From Spirochaeta sp. (GTDB lineage: Bacteria > Spirochaetota > Spirochaetia > DSM-27196 > Alkalispirochaetaceae), in assembly GCA_007130865.1 (NCBI GenBank), contig SLRR01000007.1, positions 1 to 41,885 of the forward strand: 41,885 nt of DNA. The letters run 5' to 3'. Below the pieces are notes generated by a model that was not told where the DNA came from, did no database searches, and was given only the letters and a program-made list of their open reading frames with translations. The position numbers and the translations under genes were made by a program. Below are positions 1 through 8,007 of the stretch, in pieces. Within the stretch, counting starts at the first letter, position 1. Each line of letters opens with the position of its first letter.

Positions 1-441
1 AAAAAAGGCATTCCCGACCTGATCCTCGCGGGGGGACTGCGAGCGATGCCGTGGCGGTCACAATGTTCGGAATCTTCGTCGCCTGGACGGCCGTTGACAT
101 CGGTGGCGGGAGAGTTCTTCCTCTTCGTCCTGATTGGAGCGGCGGAGGCGATCCCACCGGGGTTACGGTGCACGATCACTTCCGGTTCCTGGTGGTCACC
201 AGTGGACGCCGTCCGCCGCGGCGATTGATCCGGGAGACCGCACACATCGCCCGACGGGTGGACGCGGAACGGTTGATTCTCAACGTACACCCGGACCCGG
301 AACACCTGGCAAACGCGGACCGTCGCCGGAAGGAGCTCCTGGCAGCCCGGGATGTGGCTCACGAAGTCATCCTGGTGGACGGCGATAATCGAGAACAGCG
401 ATATTCCGGTGGTGGTGATCGACGAGGAGTTCACGCCTTAG
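1..441 (+). pseudogene. Degenerate remnant of a transporter/universal-stress-type gene
   Basis: Around 160-380 a reading frame resembles the first half of a universal stress protein domain: a hydrophobic strand, then LIRETAHIARRVDAERLIL, then an Arg/Lys-rich helix and the strand HEVILVDG. The usual end of such a domain (AIIENSDIPVVVID followed by a few residues and TAG at 439-441) is present but in a different frame, joined directly after HEVILVDG. The stretch that normally lies between, with the nucleotide-binding glycines, is missing. Before position 160 short hydrophobic stretches alternate between two frames (about 1-50, 45-110 and 105-160), as expected of a decayed membrane domain. I read this as a pseudogene with an internal deletion and frameshifts. 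The parent family of the membrane part is not recognised. Sequencing error could explain a shift but not the missing middle. Confidence 0.4.
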
Positions 442-491
442 ATCGAGCGCCATGGAACCAGTATTTGCTTTCCCGGTGGGAACAGACCGTT

Positions 492-516
492 TATAATGAA
501 CTCAGCACAGAGGGGG
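492..516 (+). promoter_or_regulatory. Putative -10 box and Shine-Dalgarno site of tatA
   Basis: A perfect TATAAT lies at 492-497 and a purine-rich AGAGGGGG follows about 9 bases before the tatA ATG. No convincing -35 box sits at 17 bp; the best TTGCTT is 21 bp away. This unit is leadered, unlike many others in the window. Confidence 0.45.
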
Positions 517-523
517 CTCCTAC

Positions 524-760
524 ATGTTTGGACGAATCGGACCGATGGAACTGATCCTGATCTTCGCGATCGCTTTGATAATCTTCGGTCCCAAGAAACT
601 TCCGGAGATCGGCAAAGCCCTGGGGAGCGCGATCCGCAACTTCAAGCGGCACTCCAACAGCGTTACGGAGGAGCTGAGCATGGATGACGAGGCCGGCACC
701 TCGACAAACCAGGAGAAGAAAGCGGAGGACGCCTCCGGTTCCGATCAGCACAAGACCTGA
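524..760 (+). CDS. tatA: Sec-independent protein translocase TatA
   Basis: Product of 78 residues, the usual size for TatA/TatE. It builds the protein-conducting element of the twin-arginine pathway, which exports folded proteins with an RR signal across the inner membrane. Visible signs: a very short N-terminus ([14 protein letters not shown]), a single membrane helix at about residues 6-22, the [14 protein letters not shown] hinge and start of the amphipathic helix, and a charged, disordered tail rich in Glu, Asp and Lys. An AGAGGGGG site precedes the ATG. tatC follows after 12 bp, so the two form an operon. There is no separate tatB in view; a minimal TatAC system, in which TatA covers both roles, is likely, though tatB could lie elsewhere. 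Confidence 0.93.
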   Translation: MFGRIGPMELILIFAIALIIFGPKKLPEIGKALGSAIRNFKRHSNSVTEELSMDDEAGTSTNQEKKAEDASGSDQHKT

Positions 761-772
761 CGAGACCGGGCG

Positions 773-1501
773 ATGTACGACGGGCAGATGACTTTCGTCG
801 AACACCTGACGGAGCTGCGGAAGCGACTGATCATCGTCTCCCTCTCCGTCCTGGCGGGCGGTTCGGCGTGTTTCGTCTTTGTTGAGTCGATCGTCACCCA
901 CCTTCTCGCTCTGGCTCCGGCGGCGGACATGGTCTACCTGGCTCCGCCGGAACTGTTCCTCGCGTACCTTAGAATCTCGTTGATACTCGGCATCGTGATC
1001 ACCGCGCCGATTACGCTCTCGCAGATCTGGTACTTTGTTCGTCCTGCACTCACCCGCCGGGAAAAGGTCACAGTCGCGGCGATCCTCCTGGGGGGCAGCT
1101 TCTTCTTTGCCGCGGGGGCGATATTCGCGTTTCACGTGATCCTCCCGCTTACCATGCGTTTCTTCCTGCAGTACGCCACTCCGTCGATCCAACCGGTATT
1201 CTCCTTCGGCGGGTACGTGGGGTTCGTGATCTCGATCCTCGTTGCGTTCGGGATCGCCTTTGAGTTACCGATCGTGGTGACGATGCTTACCCGGGTACAG
1301 CTGGTGACCCCGCCGATGCTCCGGGCGGCGAGGAAGTACGTCCTGATGGCGCTGGTGATCCTCTCCGCGGTTCTCACCCCGCCGGACGTCGTCTCGCAGC
1401 TGCTCCTGGCGGGACCGATGGTGGCTCTCTACGAGTTGAGTATTCTGTTTGCCCGGATCGTGTCGCCACGGTCACTGCCGTCGCGGTGGTCGGAGGAGTG
1501 A
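773..1501 (+). CDS. tatC: Sec-independent protein translocase TatC
   Basis: Product of 242 residues, normal for TatC, the polytopic receptor that recognises the twin-arginine signal peptide and recruits TatA. The N-terminal cytoplasmic motif MTFVEHLTELRKRLI is the TatC hallmark involved in signal recognition. Six hydrophobic helices can be counted, at roughly residues 20-40, 65-90, 105-130, 150-175, 190-205 and 208-225. The motif FELPIVV in the fourth/fifth helix region and the conserved LTPPDVVSQ segment are also typical. Start chosen at ATG 773, 12 bp after tatA; its Shine-Dalgarno is weak, consistent with coupling to tatA. The stop TGA is followed by about 120 bp of GC-rich spacer before the arsenic island. 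Confidence 0.95.
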   Translation: MYDGQMTFVEHLTELRKRLIIVSLSVLAGGSACFVFVESIVTHLLALAPAADMVYLAPPELFLAYLRISLILGIVITAPITLSQIWYFVRPALTRREKVTVAAILLGGSFFFAAGAIFAFHVILPLTMRFFLQYATPSIQPVFSFGGYVGFVISILVAFGIAFELPIVVTMLTRVQLVTPPMLRAARKYVLMALVILSAVLTPPDVVSQLLLAGPMVALYELSILFARIVSPRSLPSRWSEE

Positions 1502-1589
1502 CCGGGCGAACGCGTCTGCCGTCCGGCTGCCTCCCGTCCGCCGGCCGGCCAGGCCTATCGATTGGTCGGGCTTCCCGGTCGGCCATGCC

Positions 1590-1624
1590 TTGTTTTAATC
1601 GCATCTATGCATTATCATGCATAA
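1590..1624 (+). promoter_or_regulatory. Leaderless promoter with dyad, arsR-arsC fusion gene
   Basis: TTGTTT (1590-1595), 17 bp, TATCAT (1613-1618), then only 6 nt to the ATG at 1625. Transcription would start at or near the A of the start codon. Two ATGCAT copies at 1606-1611 and 1617-1622, separated by 5 bp, flank and overlap the -10 box and form a candidate ArsR operator. Promoter and operator roles are inferred. Confidence 0.55.
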
Positions 1625-2584
1625 ATGATCTCCTACACGGAACGGTTCAGCATCCTGGGAGACGCAACCAGACTTCGGTTGCTCCGCATCCTGCTGGAGG
1701 CGAATACCGCACTATGTCTGGCGGAACTCGTCGATATCGTGCGACGTCCGCAGTACGCGGTCTCCCGCGCGATGGGGACGCTCGCACGCGCCGGACTGGT
1801 ACAGGTAAACCGCCAGGGGAAGCTGCGGGAATACCTGCCCTGGCCGGTGGAGGTCGACGGAGGCGCCGACGATCACGCACACGAAGACACGACGGCCGAC
1901 GGCGACGTGACGACCCACGGCACCACGACGGACCACGCCGATGAGATCCGATTCAACCGGATCCTGTTTAAGGCCGTTGCCGCGATCCCGCCGGAGGACT
2001 GCCTGGACAGGCACGACCTGGGTCGGCTGCGGTGGCGCCTCGACCTCCGGGAGGACAACCGGTGCGTCGTGACGTACACGCTCGGGTACGTCCCGGACGA
2101 ATACCGGGACAAGCCGGTTGTACAGAAGCCGCGGGTCCTCGTCGTTTGCGTTCACAATTCAGCCCGCAGCCAGATAGCGGAAGCGTACTTCCACCGATTC
2201 GCGGAGGACCTGTTTGAGGTGGAGAGCGCCGGCCTCGTGCCGGGCAAGATAAACCCGCGCGTTATCAAGATCATGGGGGAAGACGGGTTTGACCTGTCCG
2301 TAAAGATTCCGCGGAGCGTTCAGGACGTGTACCGGAGCGGCAGGACGTTCCGGTACGTGATTACGGTCTGCAATCCCGAACGGGAGCGAGACTGCCCGGC
2401 GTTCCCCACCCCGGTGGAACGGCTCAGCTGGCCGTTTTCCGATCCATCATCGTTCACCGGTGACGAGGAGGAGATCCTTGCTCGAATCAGGGAACTGCGC
2501 GACGAGATCAAAGACAAAGTACGGGAGTTCACGGCCCGGTATCGTACCCGTGCCGGAACACCTGCTTCGAACAAGGGCGAATGA
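1625..2584 (+). CDS. ArsR-type repressor fused to LMW-phosphatase-type arsenate reductase
   Basis: Product of 319 residues with two domains. Residues 1-75 form an ArsR/SmtB-type winged helix (SILGDATRLRLLRILLE, then the recognition region YAVSRAMGTLARAGLV and the wing). Residues 170-305 form an arsenate reductase of the low-molecular-weight tyrosine phosphatase fold: the P-loop CVHNSARS starts at Cys175, and WPFSDPS is the conserved Asp loop. Reduction of arsenate to arsenite is the expected reaction. Between them lies a linker (about 79-108) rich in Asp, His and Thr with four histidines, which could bind metal or simply be flexible. The repressor part has one Cys (31) where ArsR normally has a CVC pair. 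Fusions of this general kind are known. It is followed by a stand-alone arsC. Start set by ATG 6 nt behind a -10 box. Confidence 0.88.
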   Translation: MISYTERFSILGDATRLRLLRILLEANTALCLAELVDIVRRPQYAVSRAMGTLARAGLVQVNRQGKLREYLPWPVEVDGGADDHAHEDTTADGDVTTHGTTTDHADEIRFNRILFKAVAAIPPEDCLDRHDLGRLRWRLDLREDNRCVVTYTLGYVPDEYRDKPVVQKPRVLVVCVHNSARSQIAEAYFHRFAEDLFEVESAGLVPGKINPRVIKIMGEDGFDLSVKIPRSVQDVYRSGRTFRYVITVCNPERERDCPAFPTPVERLSWPFSDPSSFTGDEEEILARIRELRDEIKDKVREFTARYRTRAGTPASNKGE

Positions 2585-2622
2585 AGGCACATTCGTATGA
2601 GAGCACATTCAGAAGAGGAAAC

Positions 2623-3057
2623 ATGAGCGACAAACCGAGAGTACTGGCGATCTGCATTCACAACAGCGCCCGTAGCCAGATGACCGAGGAGTTTATCCGG
2701 AAAGCCGCCGGCGACCGGATCGAGGTGGTGAGCGCCGGTATCGAACCGGGGACGCTGAACCCGACGGTGGTGGAACTTCTGAAGGAAGACGGGATCGATA
2801 TCACGGGCAAAAGCACCCGTAGCGTATTCGATCTTCACACGAGCGGAGAACGTTTTGACTACGTGGTAGCCGTATGCGACAAGGAGGCGGCGGAGCGGTG
2901 CCCGATATTTCCGGCCGAGAAAGAACGGCTCCACTGGCCTTTTCCGGATCCTTCCAAAGCAACGGGATCGATGGAAGAGAAGCTGGAGTATATCCGCCCG
3001 ATCCGCGACGAGATCAAACAGAAAGCGGAGGAGTTGGTGAAGCGCGTCCTCGGTTAA
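2623..3057 (+). CDS. arsC: Arsenate reductase ArsC (LMW phosphatase type)
   Basis: Product of 144 residues from ATG 2623, typical of thioredoxin-coupled ArsC. The P-loop CIHNSARSQ begins at Cys11; the later cysteine in AVCDKEAAERCP and the loop WPFPDPSKA are the other active-site elements. It reduces arsenate to arsenite in the cytoplasm. The start at 2623 is favoured because AGAGGAA sits just upstream and the family begins near this point. An alternative ATG at 2581 overlaps the stop of the preceding gene (ATGA) and would add 14 residues. It is about half identical by eye to the reductase half of the fusion upstream, so the pair probably arose by duplication. Its 3' end overlaps the convergent permease gene by 44 bp. 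Confidence 0.92.
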   Translation: MSDKPRVLAICIHNSARSQMTEEFIRKAAGDRIEVVSAGIEPGTLNPTVVELLKEDGIDITGKSTRSVFDLHTSGERFDYVVAVCDKEAAERCPIFPAEKERLHWPFPDPSKATGSMEEKLEYIRPIRDEIKQKAEELVKRVLG

Positions 3058-3544
3058 CACGGGAGAGCGCGAGCGCGATCAGGAGGATCGCCGGGATATT
3101 TGCCGCCAGGCGGGTCAGAGCGAACGGTCCGCCCAGCGCGGCGTACTCAAAGAGAAACATCGGTACCTTGGTGGTGGACCAGGCTCCGATAAAAACCATC
3201 ACGTTAAAGAAGCTCGAGCCTTTCCGCATCAGCACCAGGGCGATGGGAAACGCCGCGTAGAGAGGGCCCGCGGCAAAAGAGCCGAGAGCGAACGCGATCA
3301 GCGTGCCCCTCGGACCGGAACGATCTCCCATGTACCGGATCAACGTCTCCCGCGGGATCCACACATCCATCAGTCCCAGGAGTACAAAGATCGGGGGGAT
3401 CACCAGGAGCATCTCCCGCAGGCTGTAGCCGATCGTGGTGACCGCGTCGGCGGCACGGTCCGGCGCGAGCAGCGATACCGCACCGAGAACGAGCGCCGCC
3501 ACGATCGCGCCGGCGTGACGTCGGAGAGCTTCACCGGCGCTCAT
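3014..3544 (-). CDS. Half-size permease, UPF0718/ArsP_1-like, second subunit
   Basis: Product of 176 residues with about five hydrophobic helices. The central motif (GDRSGPRGTLIAFALGS, then AAFPIALVLMRKG and FIGAWSTTKVPMF) matches one half of the predicted permeases of the DUF318/ArsP_1 family. Its partner directly upstream has the equivalent motif, so the two are homologous halves that probably pair in the membrane. Its start overlaps the partner's stop by 4 bp (ATGA), giving translational coupling. The last 44 bp overlap the 3' end of arsC on the other strand. Transport substrate is unknown; the arsenic setting suggests arsenite or an organoarsenical, but that is inference. Confidence 0.72.
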   Translation of the reverse strand: MSAGEALRRHAGAIVAALVLGAVSLLAPDRAADAVTTIGYSLREMLLVIPPIFVLLGLMDVWIPRETLIRYMGDRSGPRGTLIAFALGSFAAGPLYAAFPIALVLMRKGSSFFNVMVFIGAWSTTKVPMFLFEYAALGGPFALTRLAANIPAILLIALALSRVNRGRASPTPPLSV

Positions 3545-4089
3545 AGAATACCGCCACCGGCGATCAGCACGCCTACGGAAACGGCAACATCCGCAGCACC
3601 CGGCCCTGTGCCACCGAGTACGATCCAGAGCACCACCGCTACGAGCAGGGAAAAGAGAAACGCGAGAAGATTGCGCGTCAGCGCGACGCGCGTGCCGAAC
3701 GTTTTCCGTTCGAGCGGAAACGTCACCACTCCCACCATCATAAGGGCGGAGACGAACGCCGCGATCGGCAGGATGCCCGCGCCTTTCTGTAACAGTAACG
3801 CCGCCAGGGGAAACGCGATGAAACCGGGGATGAGGGTAACCGAACCGACCAGTGAGGCGAGCACCACTCCCGTGACACCGGAATGTTCACCGATGAGCGA
3901 GGCGATCACCTCGGGACTGAGGTACGCCAGGATCAGGCCCGTGGCGATAAGAATCACCACGAACTCCGGGAGGATTCCTGCAAAGGCTCGCCACCCTTTG
4001 AGCAGAGACTGAGTCGTCTTCCGTCGATCCGCGAAAAACGACGCGATCAGACCGATCGCAGCCAAAGCGTAGAATACTATCGTGAACAA
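3541..4089 (-). CDS. Half-size permease, UPF0718/ArsP_1-like, first subunit
   Basis: Product of 182 residues with about five membrane helices. Motifs GEHSGVTGVVLASLVGS, IPGFIAFPLAALLLQKG and FVSALMMVGVVTFPLE align with the same elements in the next gene, showing the two are paralogous halves of an inverted or tandem permease. The N-terminus has one helix followed by FFADRRKTTQSLLKGWRAF, a pattern seen in this family. Start is TTG at 4089 with AAAGGA about 10 nt upstream; no in-frame ATG lies near. A 108-bp gap separates it from the larger permease upstream on the same strand, so all three permease genes may be one transcript starting near 5830. Confidence 0.72.
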   Translation of the reverse strand: MFTIVFYALAAIGLIASFFADRRKTTQSLLKGWRAFAGILPEFVVILIATGLILAYLSPEVIASLIGEHSGVTGVVLASLVGSVTLIPGFIAFPLAALLLQKGAGILPIAAFVSALMMVGVVTFPLERKTFGTRVALTRNLLAFLFSLLVAVVLWIVLGGTGPGAADVAVSVGVLIAGGGIL

Positions 4090-4146
4090 TGTCCCGCGTC
4101 CTTTCGTGGCTCCCCGTGTCGTCGGTCACGCATCGGCGGTCAGCAC

Positions 4147-4181
4147 GCGTCGTCGGCCATGCGTCGTCGGCCACGCGTCGT
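4147..4181. repeat. Short 14-bp tandem repeat between permease genes
   Basis: The unit GCGTCGTCGGCCAY occurs twice in a row (4147-4160, 4161-4174) and half again (4175-4181); looser copies lie just before. It sits in the 108-bp gap between the two permease genes. No function is evident. Confidence 0.6.
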
Positions 4182-4197
4182 GCCAGGACGCGGCAAA

Positions 4198-5523
4198 TCA
4201 CGCCACGAGGTTACCGTAGATCATTCCCGCCGTCGTGGAGAGTACCACCACCAGGGCCACGTAGGTAAGCGTCTTTTTTGGTCCAAGCTCCCCGCCGATC
4301 ACCAGCAGCGCCGGGAGTGAGAGAGATGGACCGGCCAGGAGTAACGCCAGGGCAGGACCCTGGTTCATTCCCGCGCCGAGTAGTCCCTGCATGATCGGCA
4401 CCTCGGTCAGGGTAGCGAAGTACATAAGCGCTCCTGCCACCGAGGCAAAGAGGTTGCTCGCGAGCGAGTTGGTTCCCACCGCGCCGGCGATCCACGCTTC
4501 CGGAATCAACGCCATGTGTCCCGGGCGTCCCAGGAGAAAACCGGCTACCATAACCCCGGCAAAAAGCAGCGGTAGGATCTGTACCGCAAAGTCCCGCGTG
4601 GCCGCCACCCAGTCACCCAGCTCCGTCCGCGAGAACCAGCGTACCAGGCTGTATACCAGCACCAGCGCAAACGCCCCGGTGATTACCAGCCGGTAACGGT
4701 GGATCGTTTCCCACCAGGAGACGGTTCCGTCCCCGGCAGCCCAGTTCAGAAACACCAGGATACCGATCATGGAGCCCATGTAGACGGCCATCTGCCCGAG
4801 GGAACGCCCCTCGTCTTCAAAGGACTGAAACATCGCCGCGTTGGTCGTTCGTTCCCGGTCTTCCCGGAAGTAGATCAGGTGCATCGCGAGCCCGATCACA
4901 AAGGCAAAGGCGATCGCTCCAACCGCTCGGGCGATGCCGAGTTGGAGGCCGAGCACTTTGGCGGTAAGAATAATCGCGAGCACGTTGATCGCCGGGCCGG
5001 AGTAAAGGAAGCTCACCGCCGGACCAAGACCGGCACCTTTCTTGTAGATCCCCTTGAAGAGCGGCAGGACTGTACAGGAGCAGACCGCCAGAATCGTCCC
5101 GGAGACGGAGGCCACGCTGTAGGCTACAAGCTTGGGCGCGTCCGGTCCCAGGTACTTGATCACCGCCTGCTGATTGAGAAAAACAGTGATCGCGCCGGCG
5201 ATAAAGAAAGCGGGGATGAGACAGAGCAGGACGTGTTCCCGAGCGTAATCGTTGAGCATCAGGAACGATTCCTGCACGGCTGCGCTCACCCGCGGCGACG
5301 TCCATGGCACGAAGTACGCCACGAGGAACACGCCGGCCATAATTGCCAGGAGACGGTTCTTCGGCTCCGCCAGGAACCTCCCGACGGCAGAGGTCAACGA
5401 TCGCCGTTTCGAGCTGTTGTTGCGCGCCGTTGTGTCGTCGATGTTATGAGCAGTGGCATTAGCGGCGCCATGCGCAGCGTCATCCCGGGTGGAGGTAGTT
5501 GTTTCGGTTTCACTCACGGGCAT
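4198..5523 (-). CDS. Full-size ArsP_1/UPF0718 family permease
   Basis: Product of 441 residues. After a Thr/Asp/Asn-rich hydrophilic leader of about 45 residues come two blocks of membrane helices. The first holds the family signature VCSCTVLPLFKGIYKKGAG followed by SFLYSGPAINVLA, the second the related AGALMYFATLTEVPIMQGL and GMNQGPALALLLAGPSLSLP. Members of this family export trivalent organoarsenicals (ArsP) or have unknown substrates. The Cys pair in CSCT resembles the metal-sensitive site of such carriers. The start at ATG 5523 is preferred over GTG 5541 because AAAGGAAC lies 4 nt before it. The thioredoxin gene lies 27 bp upstream on the same strand, a pairing often seen with this permease. 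Confidence 0.82.
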   Translation of the reverse strand: MPVSETETTTSTRDDAAHGAANATAHNIDDTTARNNSSKRRSLTSAVGRFLAEPKNRLLAIMAGVFLVAYFVPWTSPRVSAAVQESFLMLNDYAREHVLLCLIPAFFIAGAITVFLNQQAVIKYLGPDAPKLVAYSVASVSGTILAVCSCTVLPLFKGIYKKGAGLGPAVSFLYSGPAINVLAIILTAKVLGLQLGIARAVGAIAFAFVIGLAMHLIYFREDRERTTNAAMFQSFEDEGRSLGQMAVYMGSMIGILVFLNWAAGDGTVSWWETIHRYRLVITGAFALVLVYSLVRWFSRTELGDWVAATRDFAVQILPLLFAGVMVAGFLLGRPGHMALIPEAWIAGAVGTNSLASNLFASVAGALMYFATLTEVPIMQGLLGAGMNQGPALALLLAGPSLSLPALLVIGGELGPKKTLTYVALVVVLSTTAGMIYGNLVA

Positions 5524-5550
5524 ACCGTTCCTTTGAACCACGTATCCCGG

Positions 5551-5793
5551 TCAGGAGATATGGTCGGAAAGCGCGTTCGCAATTTGTCCGGGGCTGAATA
5601 CCTTGCCGGATTTCAGAACTACGCCGTCCACCGCGAGTCCCGGGGTGCGCATGATTCCCATCTCGAGAATCCGGTCCATATCGGTGACCTTCTCAAAGTC
5701 AGCCTCGATACCGAGCGTCTTGACCGCCTCTCGGGCGTTCTCCTCCAGTTTGTGACAGTTCGGGCATCCCGACCCGAGAATCTGGATAGTCAT
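5551..5793 (-). CDS. Small thioredoxin-family redox protein
   Basis: Product of 80 residues beginning MTIQILGSGCPNCHKL. The CPNC motif near the N-terminus, the cis-Pro region MRTPGLAVDG and the ending SGKVFSPGQI identify the redox-active disulfide proteins of the glutaredoxin-like/MTH895 type. Such genes commonly sit next to ArsR regulators and UPF0718 permeases, as here, and the protein may pass electrons or metal to the permease or reductase. AAAGGAG-like bases lie ahead of the ATG. First gene of the leftward operon thioredoxin, permease and probably the two half-permeases. It diverges from the arsR gene at 5922. Confidence 0.88.
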   Translation of the reverse strand: MTIQILGSGCPNCHKLEENAREAVKTLGIEADFEKVTDMDRILEMGIMRTPGLAVDGVVLKSGKVFSPGQIANALSDHIS

Positions 5794-5824
5794 GATACCG
5801 TTCTCCTTTCTCAGTCTTGTATAC

Positions 5825-5858
5825 TTGGCAATATAACCAATAAACAAATCAATGTCAA
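5825..5858 (-). promoter_or_regulatory. Promoter and candidate ArsR operator of the leftward arsenic operon
   Basis: On the minus strand, TTGACA (5853-5858), 17 bp, TATATT (5830-5835), a near-consensus promoter. An inverted repeat TTGG-N8-CCAA spans 5825-5840 and covers the -10 box, which suits a repressor that blocks polymerase. Binding by one of the ArsR proteins is inferred. Confidence 0.65.
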
Positions 5859-5881
5859 TGGTTGGTGTTGCGCCGGACGCA

Positions 5882-5910
5882 TTGACGTGGTTTGCATCTT
5901 TGGCTATTTT
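5882..5910 (+). promoter_or_regulatory. Promoter of the rightward arsR gene
   Basis: TTGACG (5882-5887), 17 bp, TATTTT (5905-5910). The ATG follows after 11 nt, so the leader would be about 5 nt. AAGAAGG touches the start codon and is too close for normal Shine-Dalgarno pairing. Confidence 0.5.
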
Positions 5911-5921
5911 ACAAAGAAGGT

Positions 5922-6275
5922 ATGGACGACGACGACAAGCTGCGCGCCGAAGCGCGGGCAAGCGTACTGAAAGCGCTCGCGCATCCCACCCGTATTTACA
6001 TTGTGGATCTTATCCACCGGGAAGGTGCTCATTGCGTGCAGGATCTCTCCACCCGGGTTGGCGTGGACGCGTCCACGATATCACGGCATCTTTCTCTCCT
6101 TAAGAGCGCCGGTGTTCTCATGGATCGCAAGGAAGGGACCACCGTATACTATTCCCTGGGGTGCAACTGTATCGGTGAATTCATGGATGGTCTGGAAAAC
6201 GTGCTGATTTCCAAGCACAACCGTGAACGGCGCCTCTACGACGCGGTTCATACCAACCGACCTGCGGGCAGGTAA
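5922..6275 (+). CDS. arsR: ArsR/SmtB family transcriptional repressor
   Basis: Product of 117 residues, a single winged-helix domain: SVLKALAHPTRIYIVDLI (helix 1 and HPTR signature), AHCVQDLSTRVG, recognition helix DASTISRHLSLLKSAGVL and the wing RKEGTTVYYSL. Metal binding by cysteines is likely through Cys in AHCVQDL and the C-terminal pair GCNCIG, a different layout from the classic ELCVCDL site. Starts at ATG 5922 rather than upstream codons because MDDDD begins just after the promoter. It diverges from the thioredoxin-permease operon and probably controls it, itself, or both. A second ArsR of a different cysteine type follows. Confidence 0.9.
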   Translation: MDDDDKLRAEARASVLKALAHPTRIYIVDLIHREGAHCVQDLSTRVGVDASTISRHLSLLKSAGVLMDRKEGTTVYYSLGCNCIGEFMDGLENVLISKHNRERRLYDAVHTNRPAGR

Positions 6276-6362
6276 CGCCCGCGGAGCCGGCCGCGGCCTA
6301 CCGAAACTCGACGACAGAGTCCCTCACCAGTATGAATCACTCCTGGAATCACGACTTCCCTC

Positions 6363-6406
6363 TTGACAACCGGCTACATCTTCCGTTAAATGCTTATATG
6401 CGCATA
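6363..6406 (+). promoter_or_regulatory. Leaderless promoter and 10-bp palindrome, second arsR
   Basis: TTGACA (6363-6368), 17 bp, TTAAAT (6386-6391), then 6 nt to the ATG at 6398. The perfect palindrome TATGCGCATA covers 6397-6406, that is, the start codon and the predicted transcription start. A repressor bound there would block initiation directly. Operator function is inferred. Confidence 0.6.
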
Positions 6407-6802
6407 AACGAATCAGCAACGGCAACTCGCTTCAAAGCGCTTGCCGATCCGACACGACTGCGGATCGTCAACCTTCTGCGGGAAGAACCGCTGTGCGTGT
6501 GTAATATTGAGCAGGTTCTGGAGATCTCCCAGACTTCGGCGTCGCGCCACCTGGCCAAGCTGCAATCCAGCGGAATCCTCGCGAGCGAACGACGCGCCCA
6601 GTGGGTCTACTACCGGATTAGCGAGGCGTTTATCCGGGACCATAAGACACTGCTGGACTATCTGTACCTGGAGGCAGACAACGAACAACAGCTACGGCGG
6701 GACCGGGAGATCCTGGCGCGGCACGTCGCAGAGGGGACGCTCTGCGCTGTCGTACTCCCGGTACCGTCGATGCACGGTGAGCGTGCGTCCTACATCGGAT
6801 AA
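6398..6802 (+). CDS. arsR: ArsR family arsenite-responsive repressor
   Basis: Product of 134 residues. It has the classic ArsR layout: RFKALADPTRLRIVNLL, then the As(III)-binding site LCVCNI on helix alpha-3, recognition helix QTSASRHLAKLQSSGIL and the wing RRAQWVYYRI. The CVC pair predicts release from DNA on arsenite or antimonite binding. The in-frame ATG at 6332 would add 22 residues, but the promoter at 6363-6391 lies inside that extension, so ATG 6398 is the better start. The ACR3 pump gene follows after 67 bp and is the likely target along with this gene. A C-terminal tail of about 35 residues after the domain is unremarkable. Confidence 0.92.
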   Translation: MRINESATATRFKALADPTRLRIVNLLREEPLCVCNIEQVLEISQTSASRHLAKLQSSGILASERRAQWVYYRISEAFIRDHKTLLDYLYLEADNEQQLRRDREILARHVAEGTLCAVVLPVPSMHGERASYIG

Positions 6803-6869
6803 CACCGATCCCTCGACAACGATCACGCCGCGTCCGATGAATGAAAAATTTCGATAGGAGAGAATAAAT

Positions 6870-7940
<1,071 letters not shown>

Positions 7941-7947
7941 CGGCCCG

Positions 7948-7995
7948 GGGCCGGCAACAAACCCGGCCCGACCGCAAAAAGCCCGGCCGGGACGC
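7948..7995. terminator. Possible bidirectional terminator between acr3 and the secreted-protein gene
   Basis: GGGCCGG (7948-7954) and CCGGCCC (7963-7969) can pair around an 8-nt loop. On the minus strand a CCCGGCCGGG palindrome is followed by a run of five T. It lies between two convergent genes. No long T run follows on the plus strand. Confidence 0.4.
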
Positions 7996-8007
7996 GATCC
8001 GAGCAGG

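Noticed and set aside
51-554. Single long frame running from 51 across the tatA start as an intact gene
   Set aside because: After about 380 its sequence no longer looks like protein and it overlaps the tatA promoter, ribosome site and start.
4699-5970. Long plus-strand open frame opposite the full-size permease
   Set aside because: Antisense shadow of a well-supported permease and thioredoxin gene; its product is low in hydrophobic residues and matches nothing.
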